Source: Bacteroidales bacterium
GTDB taxonomy: Bacteria > Bacteroidota > Bacteroidia > Bacteroidales > Bacteroidaceae
Length of the DNA stretch: 64,000 bases
NCBI GenBank assembly: GCA_004557035.1
Contig: SFFB01000006.1
Coordinates: 1 to 64,000, forward strand
Direction of reading: 5' to 3'
In this document: piece after piece, positions 37,885-46,074 of the stretch
How the letters are laid out: each line of letters opens with the position of its first letter
How positions within the stretch are numbered: position 1 is the stretch's first letter
Made by a program: the position numbers and the translations under genes
The notes under the pieces: generated by a model
The model's input: the letters and a program-made list of their open reading frames with translations, nothing else
What the model was told of the DNA's origin: nothing
The model's database searches: none

Positions 37885-38304
37885 ATAAATCCTCCTCTTT
37901 CTGTTTTAATGTCTCACGGCGGAGACAAGGGGTTGTTACTGATGGGCGGCATCGATGGCCGCCGTGGCTTTGCAAAAGCGAATATAGTAATAGTTGGGTG
38001 AGTTGCCAAACGTTTTTCCGTTTTTTGTGTTTTTTGACGGTTTTATGGCTTTAAGGGAAGGCGACCGCTGACGGGCCTACGGGCCGACCGTATGGTAAAA
38101 ATGTTGCAGCGGATGAGACGATTTTACTCCTTACGCGCCTATACCCAAAAGTTGGCCTTTTTCCCAATCACACAATCACGGGGCTGTATCAAATTGAAGA
38201 ATTGGACGTTATGGTGATTGGACGCTCCATTCACGCTCAATCACATCGCATACCTATTTTTTATCATCACACTCCTATAATATATAGGTATGGCCGATTG
38301 GGGT
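37885..38304. other. intergenic region with dispersed repeat copy B and a long hairpin
   Basis: 420 bp without a credible gene between the kinase gene and hpf. Besides the dispersed repeat (38141-38253), CATACCTAT (38249-38257) and ATAGGTATG (38284-38292) form a perfect 9-bp inverted repeat with a 26-nt AT-rich loop, just after the kinase stop. No T-run follows on the minus strand. Confidence 0.5.
38141..38253 (-). repeat. dispersed intergenic repeat, copy B
   Basis: Read on the minus strand: GTGATTGAGC, GTGAATGGAGC, then GTCCAATCAC (38214-38246 region), a spacer, and the module with GTGATTGTGTGATTGGGA and AAAAGG to TTTTGGGTA (38141-38189). Same order and spacing logic as copies at 659-763 and 43633-43738. 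Next to the kinase 3' end. Confidence 0.75.
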
Positions 38305-39918
38305 TTAGTCTTCGACCACTTCGAGCGCATTCCAGCCTTCGGCTTTGCGGTAGGCTGCGGCCGAGCCGCGGGGCACATGCAAGCGCACGTTTTTGAGACC
38401 TTGGAAGATATTGGTAACCTGCAAAGGTTCGGGGCGCTCCACATAGACGTCTCTGAGGGCGTAGCAATGCCAGAACACAAAATCGCCAATCCGCTCCACG
38501 CTTGCCGGGATGCGTATTTCTTTCAGGTTTTTGCAACTCCAGAAAACGCCACGCTCAATGACGCGAAGGCCACGCGGCAACGTGATATGGCTGATGGCAC
38601 TCTCACCAAAGGCATCGCGCTTGAGCACGGTGACGCCCTCGGGAATGGTGACGGTGGTGAGCTTGGGCACGCGGGTGAAACAATAGCGCGGTATGTATTT
38701 CATCTTTTGCGACAGACGCACCGACCGCAGACGGGGAATGTTACGAAAGACGGAGTCGCCCATTTCGGTGATGTTGTCGGGCAGGTTGATGGTGGCCATC
38801 AGACTGCAGTCTTTGAACACGTTGTGGCCAATGCTTTTGACGGTCTGTGGCAACACCACGGCCACGAGGTCGCGGCAACCGGTGAAGGCATTGTCGCCAA
38901 TGCGCACGACGGTGTAGGTTTTATGTCCCTGACGCACGGTGTCGGGCACGGTGATGTCGTCGCAATAGACGCCAATGGTTTCGCCCGGGATGAGTTCGAC
39001 CGTGGCTTCCTCGGCCGAGAGCACGCGATAGTGGAGCCCGTTGTTCACGAAGGTGGTGGGTGCGGCGGCTTCGGCCTCTGTCTCTGCGCCTGAGCGGGGC
39101 AACCAGCGGTTGCTCGCACCGATGAAGCACGCGACCACCGTGAAGATGGCGGCCACGGCCACCCAGCGGCGGGTGGGACGACGCACGGCGCGGTTCCAAT
39201 CTTTGCGGAGGGCGGAAATGGTCTGGTAGCGCTCATCGATGGGCTTTTTGCAATGTGTGATGATGCCGTTGAATGACTTTCCCAAATCCAGACAATCCAC
39301 GATGCAGCCGAGCGAATAGATGTCGTTGCGCGAGTCGCTCACATCGGTCACTTTCTGTTCGGGCGACATAAACGCCTCTGTGCCTGACGGCTGTTTGAGG
39401 TAGGTGTAGAGTTCGCTGTCGGAGAGCCCGAAGTCTATCAGTTTGACGTGGCAGCCGTCGGAGAGCACCATGACATTGCTCGGTTTGAGGTCGCGGTGTA
39501 CAATCTGCTTTTTGTGCAGATAGTCCACGGCGTCGAGCAGTTCGCCAATAATCTGCAGTTTCTCTTCGCGCTTCAGCCCTTCTTTGAGTGCGTCGCGCAG
39601 CGATGTGCCGCCGGCATATTCCATCACGATGCACGGCCCCACCTCGTCCAGCACCTCAAAACTGTCTGCGGAGATGATGTTGGGGTGATGCAAGGTGGAG
39701 AGTATGTCGTATTCCTTGCGCAGGGCGTCGACATAGACGGGATTGTGACGGTATTCCTCCTTGAGCCCTTTGAGGGCAAGCCACTTCCCGTACCGTCTGG
39801 CTTTGATCACCAAACTGTATCCTGATGTCGGCAGCGTCTGCAAGTCTATGAACGACCCGTTTTCGATGTCGTCGGCTTCGGCAAAGGAAAAATTGGATGT
39901 GGAGGTGTTGTCTGTCAT
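38305..39918 (-). CDS. membrane Ser/Thr protein kinase with C-terminal BspA-type leucine-rich repeats
   Basis: A 537-residue receptor-like protein. Cytoplasmic Hanks-type kinase at about 25-245: Lys50 in KWLALKGLKEEY, E69, HRDLKPSN (D143, N148), DFG at 162-164, MSPEQ and D199. The glycine-rich loop is degenerate (TSGYSLVIKA), as in related Bacteroidetes kinases. One transmembrane helix (WVAVAAIFTVVACFIGA, 252-268) leads to an outside part with five or six LRR_5 repeats (IGDNAFTGCRDLVAVVLP, SIGHNVFKDCSL). The long upstream frame to 40239 is rejected because a promoter (40039-40046) lies inside it; 39918 gives MTDNTSTSNFSF. It splits the usual xerC-hpf neighbourhood. Ligand and target are unknown. 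Confidence 0.85.
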   Translation of the reverse strand: MTDNTSTSNFSFAEADDIENGSFIDLQTLPTSGYSLVIKARRYGKWLALKGLKEEYRHNPVYVDALRKEYDILSTLHHPNIISADSFEVLDEVGPCIVMEYAGGTSLRDALKEGLKREEKLQIIGELLDAVDYLHKKQIVHRDLKPSNVMVLSDGCHVKLIDFGLSDSELYTYLKQPSGTEAFMSPEQKVTDVSDSRNDIYSLGCIVDCLDLGKSFNGIITHCKKPIDERYQTISALRKDWNRAVRRPTRRWVAVAAIFTVVACFIGASNRWLPRSGAETEAEAAAPTTFVNNGLHYRVLSAEEATVELIPGETIGVYCDDITVPDTVRQGHKTYTVVRIGDNAFTGCRDLVAVVLPQTVKSIGHNVFKDCSLMATINLPDNITEMGDSVFRNIPRLRSVRLSQKMKYIPRYCFTRVPKLTTVTIPEGVTVLKRDAFGESAISHITLPRGLRVIERGVFWSCKNLKEIRIPASVERIGDFVFWHCYALRDVYVERPEPLQVTNIFQGLKNVRLHVPRGSAAAYRKAEGWNALEVVED

Positions 39919-40038
39919 TGACCTGAACAGCTGGGGTGAAACAAACTGTAAGGCGGTCACGTGAGGCCTTGACTCTGCATGGCCGCCGTGAAATGTGTGT
40001 TTTTGACGTGGAGCTATGATTGACCTCCGCGTTTTATG

Positions 40039-40046
40039 CAAAGGTA
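40039..40046 (-). promoter_or_regulatory. -7 box of the kinase gene
   Basis: TACCTTTG on the minus strand. The expected leader is about 110 nt to the ATG at 39918. No TTTG lies at the -33 position. Confidence 0.5.
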
Positions 40047-40435
40047 TACATTTATTAGCATTAATCACCCCCCCCGATTTTGGTGTATTTTCGCCGAAGC
40101 GACGCGAACGGGAGATTTGAAGGGGATAAGCAGAGATTTTTGCGCGGCCTTTCAGACCGCGCTTTTCCGCGCAAAAAAGCCTCAAAAGGGGCTCTGTTTC
40201 AAACTCGATTTTGATTGCCTGCCTCACCCTGCTGTTCAAAACTTGCGGTGTTGTGTGACAACATTTCGCCCGATATTTTCAAAACTTCGCGCCGTCTTCA
40301 CATTGGCGGATTTTACCCACGAATACGAGGGCGAAAAGTTCGGGCCATAGGGCCGGCGGCGACGGGAATAAGGACAGGAATGACCGGCATAAGGACAGTT
40401 TTTCGTGTCTTTATCGCCGTAAGTGGTTCAATATC

Positions 40436-40461
40436 AAAAAAAGAGCCCCAATGAGGGACTC
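40436..40461 (-). terminator. intrinsic terminator of the recombinase gene
   Basis: GAGCCCC (40443-40449) with GGGACTC (40455-40461), a short 5-nt loop and one mismatch, followed on the minus strand by TTTTTTTG. About 75 nt after the stop codon at 40538. Confidence 0.75.
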
Positions 40462-40537
40462 CTGTTCTATCCTTTGTCCAAAAATAATCATTTTGCGATG
40501 AAGGTCAAAAGACAAAAAGGCCATGGCGGCTGTGGCT

Positions 40538-41434
40538 TCAATCGTCTGCCGTGGCACGGGGATGGGCGTGGAGATAGGCCTGACGCAATTCGTTGAATGT
40601 GGCGTGGGTGTAGATTTGCGTGGTGGCAACGCTTTCGTGGCCGAGTAGGTCTTTGACGGCTTCAAGATCGGCTCCGTTGTTGAGCATGGCCGTGGCAAAG
40701 GTGTGACGGAGCACGTGTGGCGTTCGCTTGTGGGCGGTGGTGACCAGACCGAGGTAGTGTTTGACGGTTTCGCGGACTTTGGGCGCGGTGAGCCGCCTGC
40801 CCTCGCCGTCTATAAAAAATGGTCCGTCGTCCGTGCCACACACCCGACACCGCTCAGCGAGATAGTTTTGTAAATGGGCATAAAGCTCGGCGCCAAAAGG
40901 AATGACGCGATGTTTGTTGCGCTTGCCCAACACCTTGACCTCACTGCGGGGCCAACTGAAACTCTCCACGTCGAGCCCAACGAGTTCGGAGAGGCGCATA
41001 CCGGTGGTGTAGAAGGTGAGCAAGATGAGATGGTCGCGCCGTCCGGCGAAGTTGTCGGGAAAGGCCGTATGGTCGAGCAGGCGGTCCATCTCGTTTTCGC
41101 GCACAAAAGCCGGCAGCGGCCGAGGCAGTTTAGGGTTCGACACGAGGCGCATGGGGTCGGTCGTGATGAGGCCCTGCCGCAGGAGGTATTTGAAGAACGT
41201 GCGCAGCGAACTGAGCATCCGCTTGATGGTCTGGGGCTTGACGCCACGTGCTCCCTCTGAGGCCACCCAGCGGCGGATGAGGTCGCGGTCGACGGTGGTG
41301 AGGTCTTGACTCTCATCCACGCCACCCAACCAACGCTCGAGGGCTTCGAGGTCGGAGCGGTAGGTGCGCAGGGTGGTGGCAGAATAGCCACAGTCCACGC
41401 GGAGATAGTCAATAAAATCGGCGACAACGGTCAT
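40538..41434 (-). CDS. xerC: tyrosine recombinase, XerC/XerD-like
   Basis: Site-specific recombinase, predicted to resolve chromosome dimers at dif. 298 residues with an N-terminal SAM-like core-binding domain (1-110) and all catalytic residues: R147 (GMRLSEL), K171 (GKRNKHR), H240 and R243 (HVLRHTF), H266 (GHESV) and Y275 (QIYTHA). The ATG at 41434 (MTVVADFIDYL) is preferred over 41479, which adds an unlikely Cys/Gly stretch. Position between rpsU and (beyond the kinase) hpf is conserved in Bacteroidales, which points to a housekeeping Xer protein rather than a mobile-element integrase. Whether it is XerC or XerD cannot be told. Confidence 0.85.
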   Translation of the reverse strand: MTVVADFIDYLRVDCGYSATTLRTYRSDLEALERWLGGVDESQDLTTVDRDLIRRWVASEGARGVKPQTIKRMLSSLRTFFKYLLRQGLITTDPMRLVSNPKLPRPLPAFVRENEMDRLLDHTAFPDNFAGRRDHLILLTFYTTGMRLSELVGLDVESFSWPRSEVKVLGKRNKHRVIPFGAELYAHLQNYLAERCRVCGTDDGPFFIDGEGRRLTAPKVRETVKHYLGLVTTAHKRTPHVLRHTFATAMLNNGADLEAVKDLLGHESVATTQIYTHATFNELRQAYLHAHPRATADD

Positions 41435-41551
41435 GGTCAGACAGGAACAAGGACCTCCGGCAGCAAGTGCCACCGGCAACGGGGTATATAAAAGATAAGG
41501 GACACACTCCTTGACAGAGGTATCCCTTTATTCTTTTCGGCAATCTGAAGA

Positions 41552-41743
41552 TTAGTCTTCTGCACGACGGAGCTTCTGCACGTAAACGGCATGCTCCTTG
41601 GCCAAACGCTTCAGCACTGAAGGTTTGTCAAACTGCTGACGGGCGCGGAGTTCTTTGACAACGCCGGTCTTTTCGAATTTTCTTTTGAATTTCTTCAGGG
41701 CGCGTTCGATGTTTTCGCCCTCCTTAACGGGTACTACAATCAT
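41552..41743 (-). CDS. rpsU: 30S ribosomal protein S21
   Basis: Small-subunit protein near the anti-Shine-Dalgarno region. 63 residues with the family start MIVVPVKEGENIERALKKFK and RARQQFDKPSV. The C-terminus (KEHAVYVQKLRRAED) is typical for Bacteroidetes. No Shine-Dalgarno is seen before the ATG. It has its own promoter and lies 118 nt before the recombinase gene on the same strand. Confidence 0.96.
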   Translation of the reverse strand: MIVVPVKEGENIERALKKFKRKFEKTGVVKELRARQQFDKPSVLKRLAKEHAVYVQKLRRAED

Positions 41744-41800
41744 CTTGAGATTTTGTTTTTATTTTGTTTTGATTTGATTTTGCATACTCTTAGCGGGTTG

Positions 41801-41832
41801 CAAAATTAGACAATAATCAGATAAGTCGCAAA
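41801..41832 (-). promoter_or_regulatory. promoter of rpsU
   Basis: Minus strand TTTG (41829-41832), 20 nt, TAATTTTG (41801-41808), about 58 nt before the ATG at 41743. Confidence 0.65.
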
Positions 41833-41878
41833 TTTTGAACTTCTTTTTTGCTGATTTTGCCTAAAAGGAGTGTTAAAA

Positions 41879-42733
41879 TCAGTCCTTGACGATGTGAACG
41901 GTCTGCTGCGGGAAGGGGATGTCGATGCCGGCGGCGTTGAACTGATCGTAGATTTGATTGTAGATGTCGTGGAACACGGGCCAGTAGTCGTCGTTTTTGA
42001 CCCAAGCTCTGACGGTGAGGTTGACGCTGCTGTCGGCCAGGGCGGCCACAAGTACGGCAGGGGCGGGGTCGGCCTGGATACGTTGGTCGGCCTGGATGGT
42101 CTTGAGGATGACGTCTTTGGCCTTGTCCACGCTCTCGCCGTAGTCGATGCCGACGGTCCACTCGACGCGACGGGTGTCGGTGCGGGTGTAGTTGACGACA
42201 ACGGCCGTGCTCATCGAACCGTTGGGGATGAAGACGACTTTGTTGTCGGCCTGGAGCAGGAGGGTGTGGAAGATCTGGATTTCCAAAACCTTGCCCTGCA
42301 CGCTTTGCACTTCAATCCAGTCGCCCACGCGATAGGGCTTGAACAGCAGGATGACCAGACCGCCGGCAAAGTTTTGCAGGTTGCCGGAAAGGGCCATACC
42401 GATGGCGACACCGGCCGAGGCCAAGAGGGCGGCAAACGAGGTGGTGTTGATGCCCAAAGCGCCGATGACGGAGATGATGAGCAACACGGTGAGCAAAATC
42501 TTGACGAGGCTGCGCAAGAAACTCTGCACGCTGGCTTCGACGTGGCGGCGGTTGAGCAACTTGGCCACGAGTTTGTTGATGATGCCGATGATGAGACGGC
42601 CCACCACGAAGACCAAGGTGGCCACGAGCAGATGTTTGCCGGCCGTGACGCCGAGTTCGAAGAGTTTGCGCAAGACGAGGTCGAGATTGGTCGGAGCGTC
42701 GGTAGCGGCGGCCTGAAGAAGGGAGAATAGCAT
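41879..42733 (-). CDS. mechanosensitive ion channel of the MscS family
   Basis: Tension-gated channel that releases solutes after osmotic down-shock. 284 residues: a periplasmic N-terminal end, three membrane helices, the third being the pore helix (SFAALLASAGVAIGMALSGN and NLQNFAGGLVILL), then the beta domain with KPYRVGDWIEV and FIPNGSMSTAVVVNY, and a C-terminal alpha/beta domain. This is the minimal MscS architecture of E. coli MscS length. Preceded by a terminator of the NlpC gene, so it probably has its own promoter, not found here. Confidence 0.93.
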   Translation of the reverse strand: MLFSLLQAAATDAPTNLDLVLRKLFELGVTAGKHLLVATLVFVVGRLIIGIINKLVAKLLNRRHVEASVQSFLRSLVKILLTVLLIISVIGALGINTTSFAALLASAGVAIGMALSGNLQNFAGGLVILLFKPYRVGDWIEVQSVQGKVLEIQIFHTLLLQADNKVVFIPNGSMSTAVVVNYTRTDTRRVEWTVGIDYGESVDKAKDVILKTIQADQRIQADPAPAVLVAALADSSVNLTVRAWVKNDDYWPVFHDIYNQIYDQFNAAGIDIPFPQQTVHIVKD

Positions 42734-42754
42734 TTTGTCTGTGGATTTTTAAGT

Positions 42755-42783
42755 AAAAAACAGGCGACCCTTTTGGAGTCGCC
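42755..42783 (-). terminator. intrinsic terminator of the NlpC/P60 gene
   Basis: GGCGAC (42763-42768) with GTCGCC (42778-42783), inner CC/GG pairing, and TTTTTT on the minus strand afterwards (42760 to 42755). It is 14 nt beyond the stop codon. Confidence 0.85.
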
Positions 42784-42796
42784 CTATGTGTGGAAA

Positions 42797-43390
42797 TTAG
42801 TTTTGGACTATGCGTCGGGCACCGATGTATCGGTTCTTGTAGTAGGCGGAGTTGCTGTCGTCCACCTTGACGCCCGTGCGGGCGGCGTGTACGAACTTGA
42901 ACTGGCCGGTGGCGGGATTGACGTCGGTGACGATGCCCACGTGGCCTACAGTGCGGGTGGAGCGGGAGCCGCCGAAAAACACGAGGTCGCCTTTCTTGAG
43001 CGCCGAGGTGTTGTAGATGGGCGTACCCTCTTGATATTGCGTGCGCGAGGAGCGGCTGAGGTTGATGCTCTGGCGACCATAAACGTAGCTGGTGAAGCCT
43101 GAGCAGTCGAAAGCCGTGGGCCCGGAATGGCCACTGCGATAGCGGGCTCCGAGATATTTGAGCGCGGTGCGCACGATGTTGTCGCCCTGCACGGTCGACT
43201 CTGCCGACTTGTCTTTTCCTCCTTTGGGTGCAGCCACCTCCAAAGATGCCACAGACGTTTCGGCCACAAGGCGCTCTGCAGATGAGTGCACAGGCATGGC
43301 GTCACTCTCAAGCGACTGGGCGTGTGAAGGCGCAGCTGCCACAAGAGCAAGTCCGAGCAAAAGGGTATGTAAGGAGGTTTTCACTAACAC
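42797..43390 (-). CDS. secreted NlpC/P60 family peptidoglycan endopeptidase
   Basis: Predicted to cut peptide cross-links in peptidoglycan. 197 residues: signal peptide 1-24 (TLLLGLALVAAAPSHAQ), a low-complexity linker (25-70), then the NlpC/P60 domain from about 70. The catalytic Cys96 is in FDCSGFTSYVYG, His150 in TVGHVGIV and the third residue His168 in KFVHAA. It resembles Spr/YafL-type enzymes without an SH3 domain and no lipobox, so it is secreted, not lipid-anchored. Own promoter and terminator. Confidence 0.92.
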   Translation of the reverse strand: MLVKTSLHTLLLGLALVAAAPSHAQSLESDAMPVHSSAERLVAETSVASLEVAAPKGGKDKSAESTVQGDNIVRTALKYLGARYRSGHSGPTAFDCSGFTSYVYGRQSINLSRSSRTQYQEGTPIYNTSALKKGDLVFFGGSRSTRTVGHVGIVTDVNPATGQFKFVHAARTGVKVDDSNSAYYKNRYIGARRIVQN

Positions 43391-43417
43391 TGATGGAGGT
43401 TTTTTGATTTTCGTTCG

Positions 43418-43449
43418 CGAAATTACTAAAATTCAATCAATTATGCAAA
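43418..43449 (-). promoter_or_regulatory. promoter of the NlpC/P60 gene
   Basis: Minus strand TTTG (43446-43449), 20 nt, TAATTTCG (43418-43425), one mismatch to the consensus, 28 nt before the ATG. Confidence 0.45.
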
Positions 43450-43632
43450 CCCTAAATAGCAGTCCGCCACAAGCCTTATTCGGCCCACTAAATCCTATTC
43501 CATTAAAAATCATACATTTACGCCAAAATGCTTAAAGAAGAGCAATAAGCATAGAAACCTTGATTTTTGTTACTTTTTAACATTGTAGGCTATTTCTGGC
43601 CCGCCAGGGACGATTTCACGAGGTGCCGAAGC

Positions 43633-43738
43633 GTGATTGGCGTGATTGGAGCGTTCAATCACATCATTTGTCGGAATATCAGCAGATTACAAGGCCGTGA
43701 TTGTGTGATTGGGAAAAAGGTCAAACTTTGGGTAGGGA
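43633..43738 (+). repeat. dispersed intergenic repeat, copy C
   Basis: GTGATTGG, GTGATTGGA and TTCAATCAC (43633-43662), then after 23 nt the module (43686-43738) with GTGATTGTGTGATTGGGA, AAAAGG and TTTGGGTAGG. It is the closest match to copy A: same strand and same layout. Confidence 0.75.
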
Positions 43739-43867
43739 GGGGAATGTTGTGTTTGAGCGGCCGAGCACGGCCAGAAAGGCGTTCAAAATTTGTGTATTGT
43801 TGAGGGCTTGCAAGGCCACTCATAATTGGGATTGAGGTTATTTGGGCGACCAAGCGACGGTCTGAAA

Positions 43868-44164
43868 GCCCTGAAAGGGCGCCACATAATAGCCCAGGTC
43901 GTTAGGCCTGGGTATACAATGTACGCTACAACTCCGGCCTGTAAGGTCGGCACATAAAATACCTTATTATCAATATATTATTTCAACAATTTCATCCTGC
44001 CATGTGCCGACCTTGCAGGCCGGACAATAGTGGTAACATATCAGCCCAGGCCTGACGAACCGACGACAAGGCGAGAGCAGAAGACAAGCTCCGCTTGGAT
44101 TATGCCGAGCCGCGAAGGAGGAAGACGAAGTCAATTGGGCCGATATGTTACGCCCTTTCAGGGC
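43868..44164. repeat. palindromic element sharing modules with 20654-20935
   Basis: Nested inverted repeats around a centre near 43978. Inner arms CCGGCCTGTAAGGTCGGCAC (43934-43953) and its reverse complement at 44004-44023, 22 bp with one mismatch. Middle arms AGGCCTGGG (43904-43912) and CCCAGGCCT (44045-44053), each 21 nt from the inner arms. Outer arms GCCCTGAAAGGGCG (43868-43881) and CGCCCTTTCAGGGC (44151-44164). The right half carries about 83 extra nt (44054-44136) without a partner. No ORF. Confidence 0.85.
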
Positions 44165-44250
44165 TTGCAAGTTGGGCGGAGACTCGGCAAGCGAAACGAG
44201 TTTGCCTTTGGTTTCTCCTACATATCGCTCTTTGCTCTCGCCCTACCCTT

Positions 44251-45816
44251 TCAATATTTACAAGAGCGATAGAGTTTGCGCGTAGTGCCGTCGCTCATGC
44301 GGCGAATGATCAGACCGTGGCCCGACTTGACGCGGCGCCCACTCAGGTCGTAGTCGGCCACGGGAACGGGAGCAGCGGCAGAAATGGCCTCAATGGCGTC
44401 GACCTGTTCTTCGACCACTTGAGAAAAACGGGCCAATGTAGCGTTCTGTCGATAGGCGGCTGCGGCACCAATGGGTACAAAGAGCTTGCAGCGGGCATAA
44501 AACTCATCGACATTCTCGGTGTTGAAATAAAACAGTTTTCCCACTGAAGGCGGCTCGGCTGTGGTGAAGTGGATCTCCGTGAGCAGCGTGTCGAGATTGA
44601 GCGCATAATCGCCTATACTGTCGAGCGTGGTGGGCAGACGCAGCGAGCGCAGGGTTCGGGCATCTTCAAGGCTCCAACCGGCAATGGTCTTGACGCCCTC
44701 GGGCACGGTGTAGGCGATATCGGTCTTGCCTGAAGGATATTGCTGGAGAGTGGTCAAGTCGCTTGTGAAGAGCACACCGTCGCGACTGGTATAATAGGCA
44801 TTGCGCTCGTCCACATCAAAGGCTTCAATGGCATGCAAACACGACTGGCCGTCGCCGATGAAGCTGACGGTGGAGGGGATGCGGAGCTGCTTCAGATGGT
44901 CGCAATGACTGAACGCGCCCTCACCGATGCTGTCCAAACCCTCAGAGAGGAAGACACGCTCCAAAAGACGAGAACGAATACCGTTATAAGGATAGGCGTA
45001 AAAGCTATACTTCGGAAGGGCCTTGACCGTAGATGGCAAACGCACTTCGATAGTGCCATAGGATATACTGCTGGCATATTGGGTGACGCCTTCGGGCACT
45101 GTGACACTGAGGGCGGGGATGTTGCTACTTATCTTGGTGACGGCCGTGCCATCGATTTGGTCGGGGAAGATTACATCTGAGATGAATGAGGGCTTGAAAT
45201 TGGCAAGACTGGTGATTGCCAGCGTGCCGTCGGCCTGAGCCTGAGTGGCATAAGTGTACATCGGCATAACGTTGCCGTAGCTCACGTGCATGGTGGAATA
45301 AGGGCCCCAATCGCTCTCCATCGACCTGTATGTATTGACAGACTCAGAAGGGACATAGAGCTTCATACCGGGAGGACAGCGGTGGGGATTGACAATGGTG
45401 GGCGGCTCGAGAGCTCCGCAGACAATCACGTAGCAGCCATGAGATGACAAGAAAGTGGCGTCGACTTGTTTCAACGTGGAAGGGAAGCAGATTAGGGAGG
45501 CTCTATAAAGCGTGTCGGTCCAAGAGAATTGGTCGCCTATGGCTGTAACGGTGTGGCACGTGCCGTCGGCATCATAGACATAGGGGGGCACCACGATAGT
45601 GAACTCCCCATCGACTGGTGTCCACGGTTCGTCATCGGTCTCCGGGTTTTCGTAGTTGGTGATCGTGACGACCTCACCGGCCTCTGCCGTTCCGTCGGCT
45701 TTGAGGGTGAAGCGAATGCCATCCTGAATGATTTCTGTCTGTGCCGAAGCAACGAGGCCAAGACTAAGACCAATGAGCAACGTGCACCACTTCTTAAAAA
45801 AGTAAAGATTTTTCAT
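44251..45816 (-). CDS. secreted BspA-like leucine-rich repeat protein
   Basis: A 521-residue surface protein. Signal peptide about 1-25 (TLLIGLSLGLVASAQ). The middle and end are LRR_5 repeats of the Treponema/BspA type (LDSIGEGAFSHCDHLKQLRI, GVKTIAGWSLEDARTLRSLRL) with spacer strands (VTVPEGVTQYASS). The C-terminus, VADYDLSGRRVKSGHGLIIR, resembles a T9SS sorting tail. BspA-like proteins often bind host matrix or other cells; that role is inferred. The ATG at 45816 puts the signal sequence at the start; an ATG at 45849 is less likely. The LRRs resemble those of the nearby kinase (38305-39918). Confidence 0.85.
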   Translation of the reverse strand: MKNLYFFKKWCTLLIGLSLGLVASAQTEIIQDGIRFTLKADGTAEAGEVVTITNYENPETDDEPWTPVDGEFTIVVPPYVYDADGTCHTVTAIGDQFSWTDTLYRASLICFPSTLKQVDATFLSSHGCYVIVCGALEPPTIVNPHRCPPGMKLYVPSESVNTYRSMESDWGPYSTMHVSYGNVMPMYTYATQAQADGTLAITSLANFKPSFISDVIFPDQIDGTAVTKISSNIPALSVTVPEGVTQYASSISYGTIEVRLPSTVKALPKYSFYAYPYNGIRSRLLERVFLSEGLDSIGEGAFSHCDHLKQLRIPSTVSFIGDGQSCLHAIEAFDVDERNAYYTSRDGVLFTSDLTTLQQYPSGKTDIAYTVPEGVKTIAGWSLEDARTLRSLRLPTTLDSIGDYALNLDTLLTEIHFTTAEPPSVGKLFYFNTENVDEFYARCKLFVPIGAAAAYRQNATLARFSQVVEEQVDAIEAISAAAPVPVADYDLSGRRVKSGHGLIIRRMSDGTTRKLYRSCKY

Positions 45817-45893
45817 AAGTAAACAGTGATTAGATGAAATATCGAACAAGGCCGATTGAGGCTAAGCCTTGCATAAATTCTTCTTTATACCGG

Positions 45894-45901
45894 CAAATTT
45901 A
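45894..45901 (-). promoter_or_regulatory. -7 box of the BspA-like gene
   Basis: TAAATTTG on the minus strand, 77 nt before the ATG at 45816, in an AT-rich context. Confidence 0.5.
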
Positions 45902-46020
45902 TAAAGAAAAGACAACAATTACCCCCCCGATTGTTAAATTGTTGTTTGTCTATCGATATTAGGGGGTATTTGCACCATCAACTGGTTATGAGAACGGGCA
46001 GATGTCGTCTTTATACAACA

Positions 46021-46053
46021 AAAAAGCGCGTCGAAAGGTTCGACGCGCTTTTT
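46021..46053. terminator. bidirectional terminator after rplQ
   Basis: GCGCGTCGA (46026-46034) pairs perfectly with TCGACGCGC (46040-46048), with AAAAA before and TTTTT after, so it can end transcription on both strands. It closes the minus-strand S10-spc-alpha operon 22 nt after rplQ. Confidence 0.9.
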
Positions 46054-46074
46054 AGATTATTGAGGCCAATAAGA

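Larger units (their letters stand above)
39919..40537. other. intergenic region between xerC-like gene and kinase gene
   Basis: 619 bp with the kinase promoter and leader, the recombinase terminator and a cluster of hairpins. GCGCGGCC... at 40142 can pair either with CCGCGC (40156-40161) or with the CCGCGCAAAAA at 40166, giving two exclusive structures. A second hairpin (40386-40418) pairs ATAAGGACA with TGTCTTTAT. No protein gene is credible here. Confidence 0.55.
43391..43867. other. intergenic region upstream of the NlpC/P60 gene
   Basis: Gene-free stretch with the NlpC promoter (43418-43449), dispersed repeat copy C (43633-43738) and then the palindromic element. Nothing else recognised. 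Confidence 0.5.

Noticed and set aside
39919..40239. 107-residue N-terminal extension of the kinase
   Set aside because: A promoter box (40039-40046) lies inside and the residues are low in any family similarity. The same argument removes the extension of the glycosyltransferase to 19492.
40538..41434. Integrase of a mobile element
   Set aside because: The protein matches XerC/XerD in length and its place between rpsU and hpf is a conserved housekeeping location; no attachment sites or cargo are seen.
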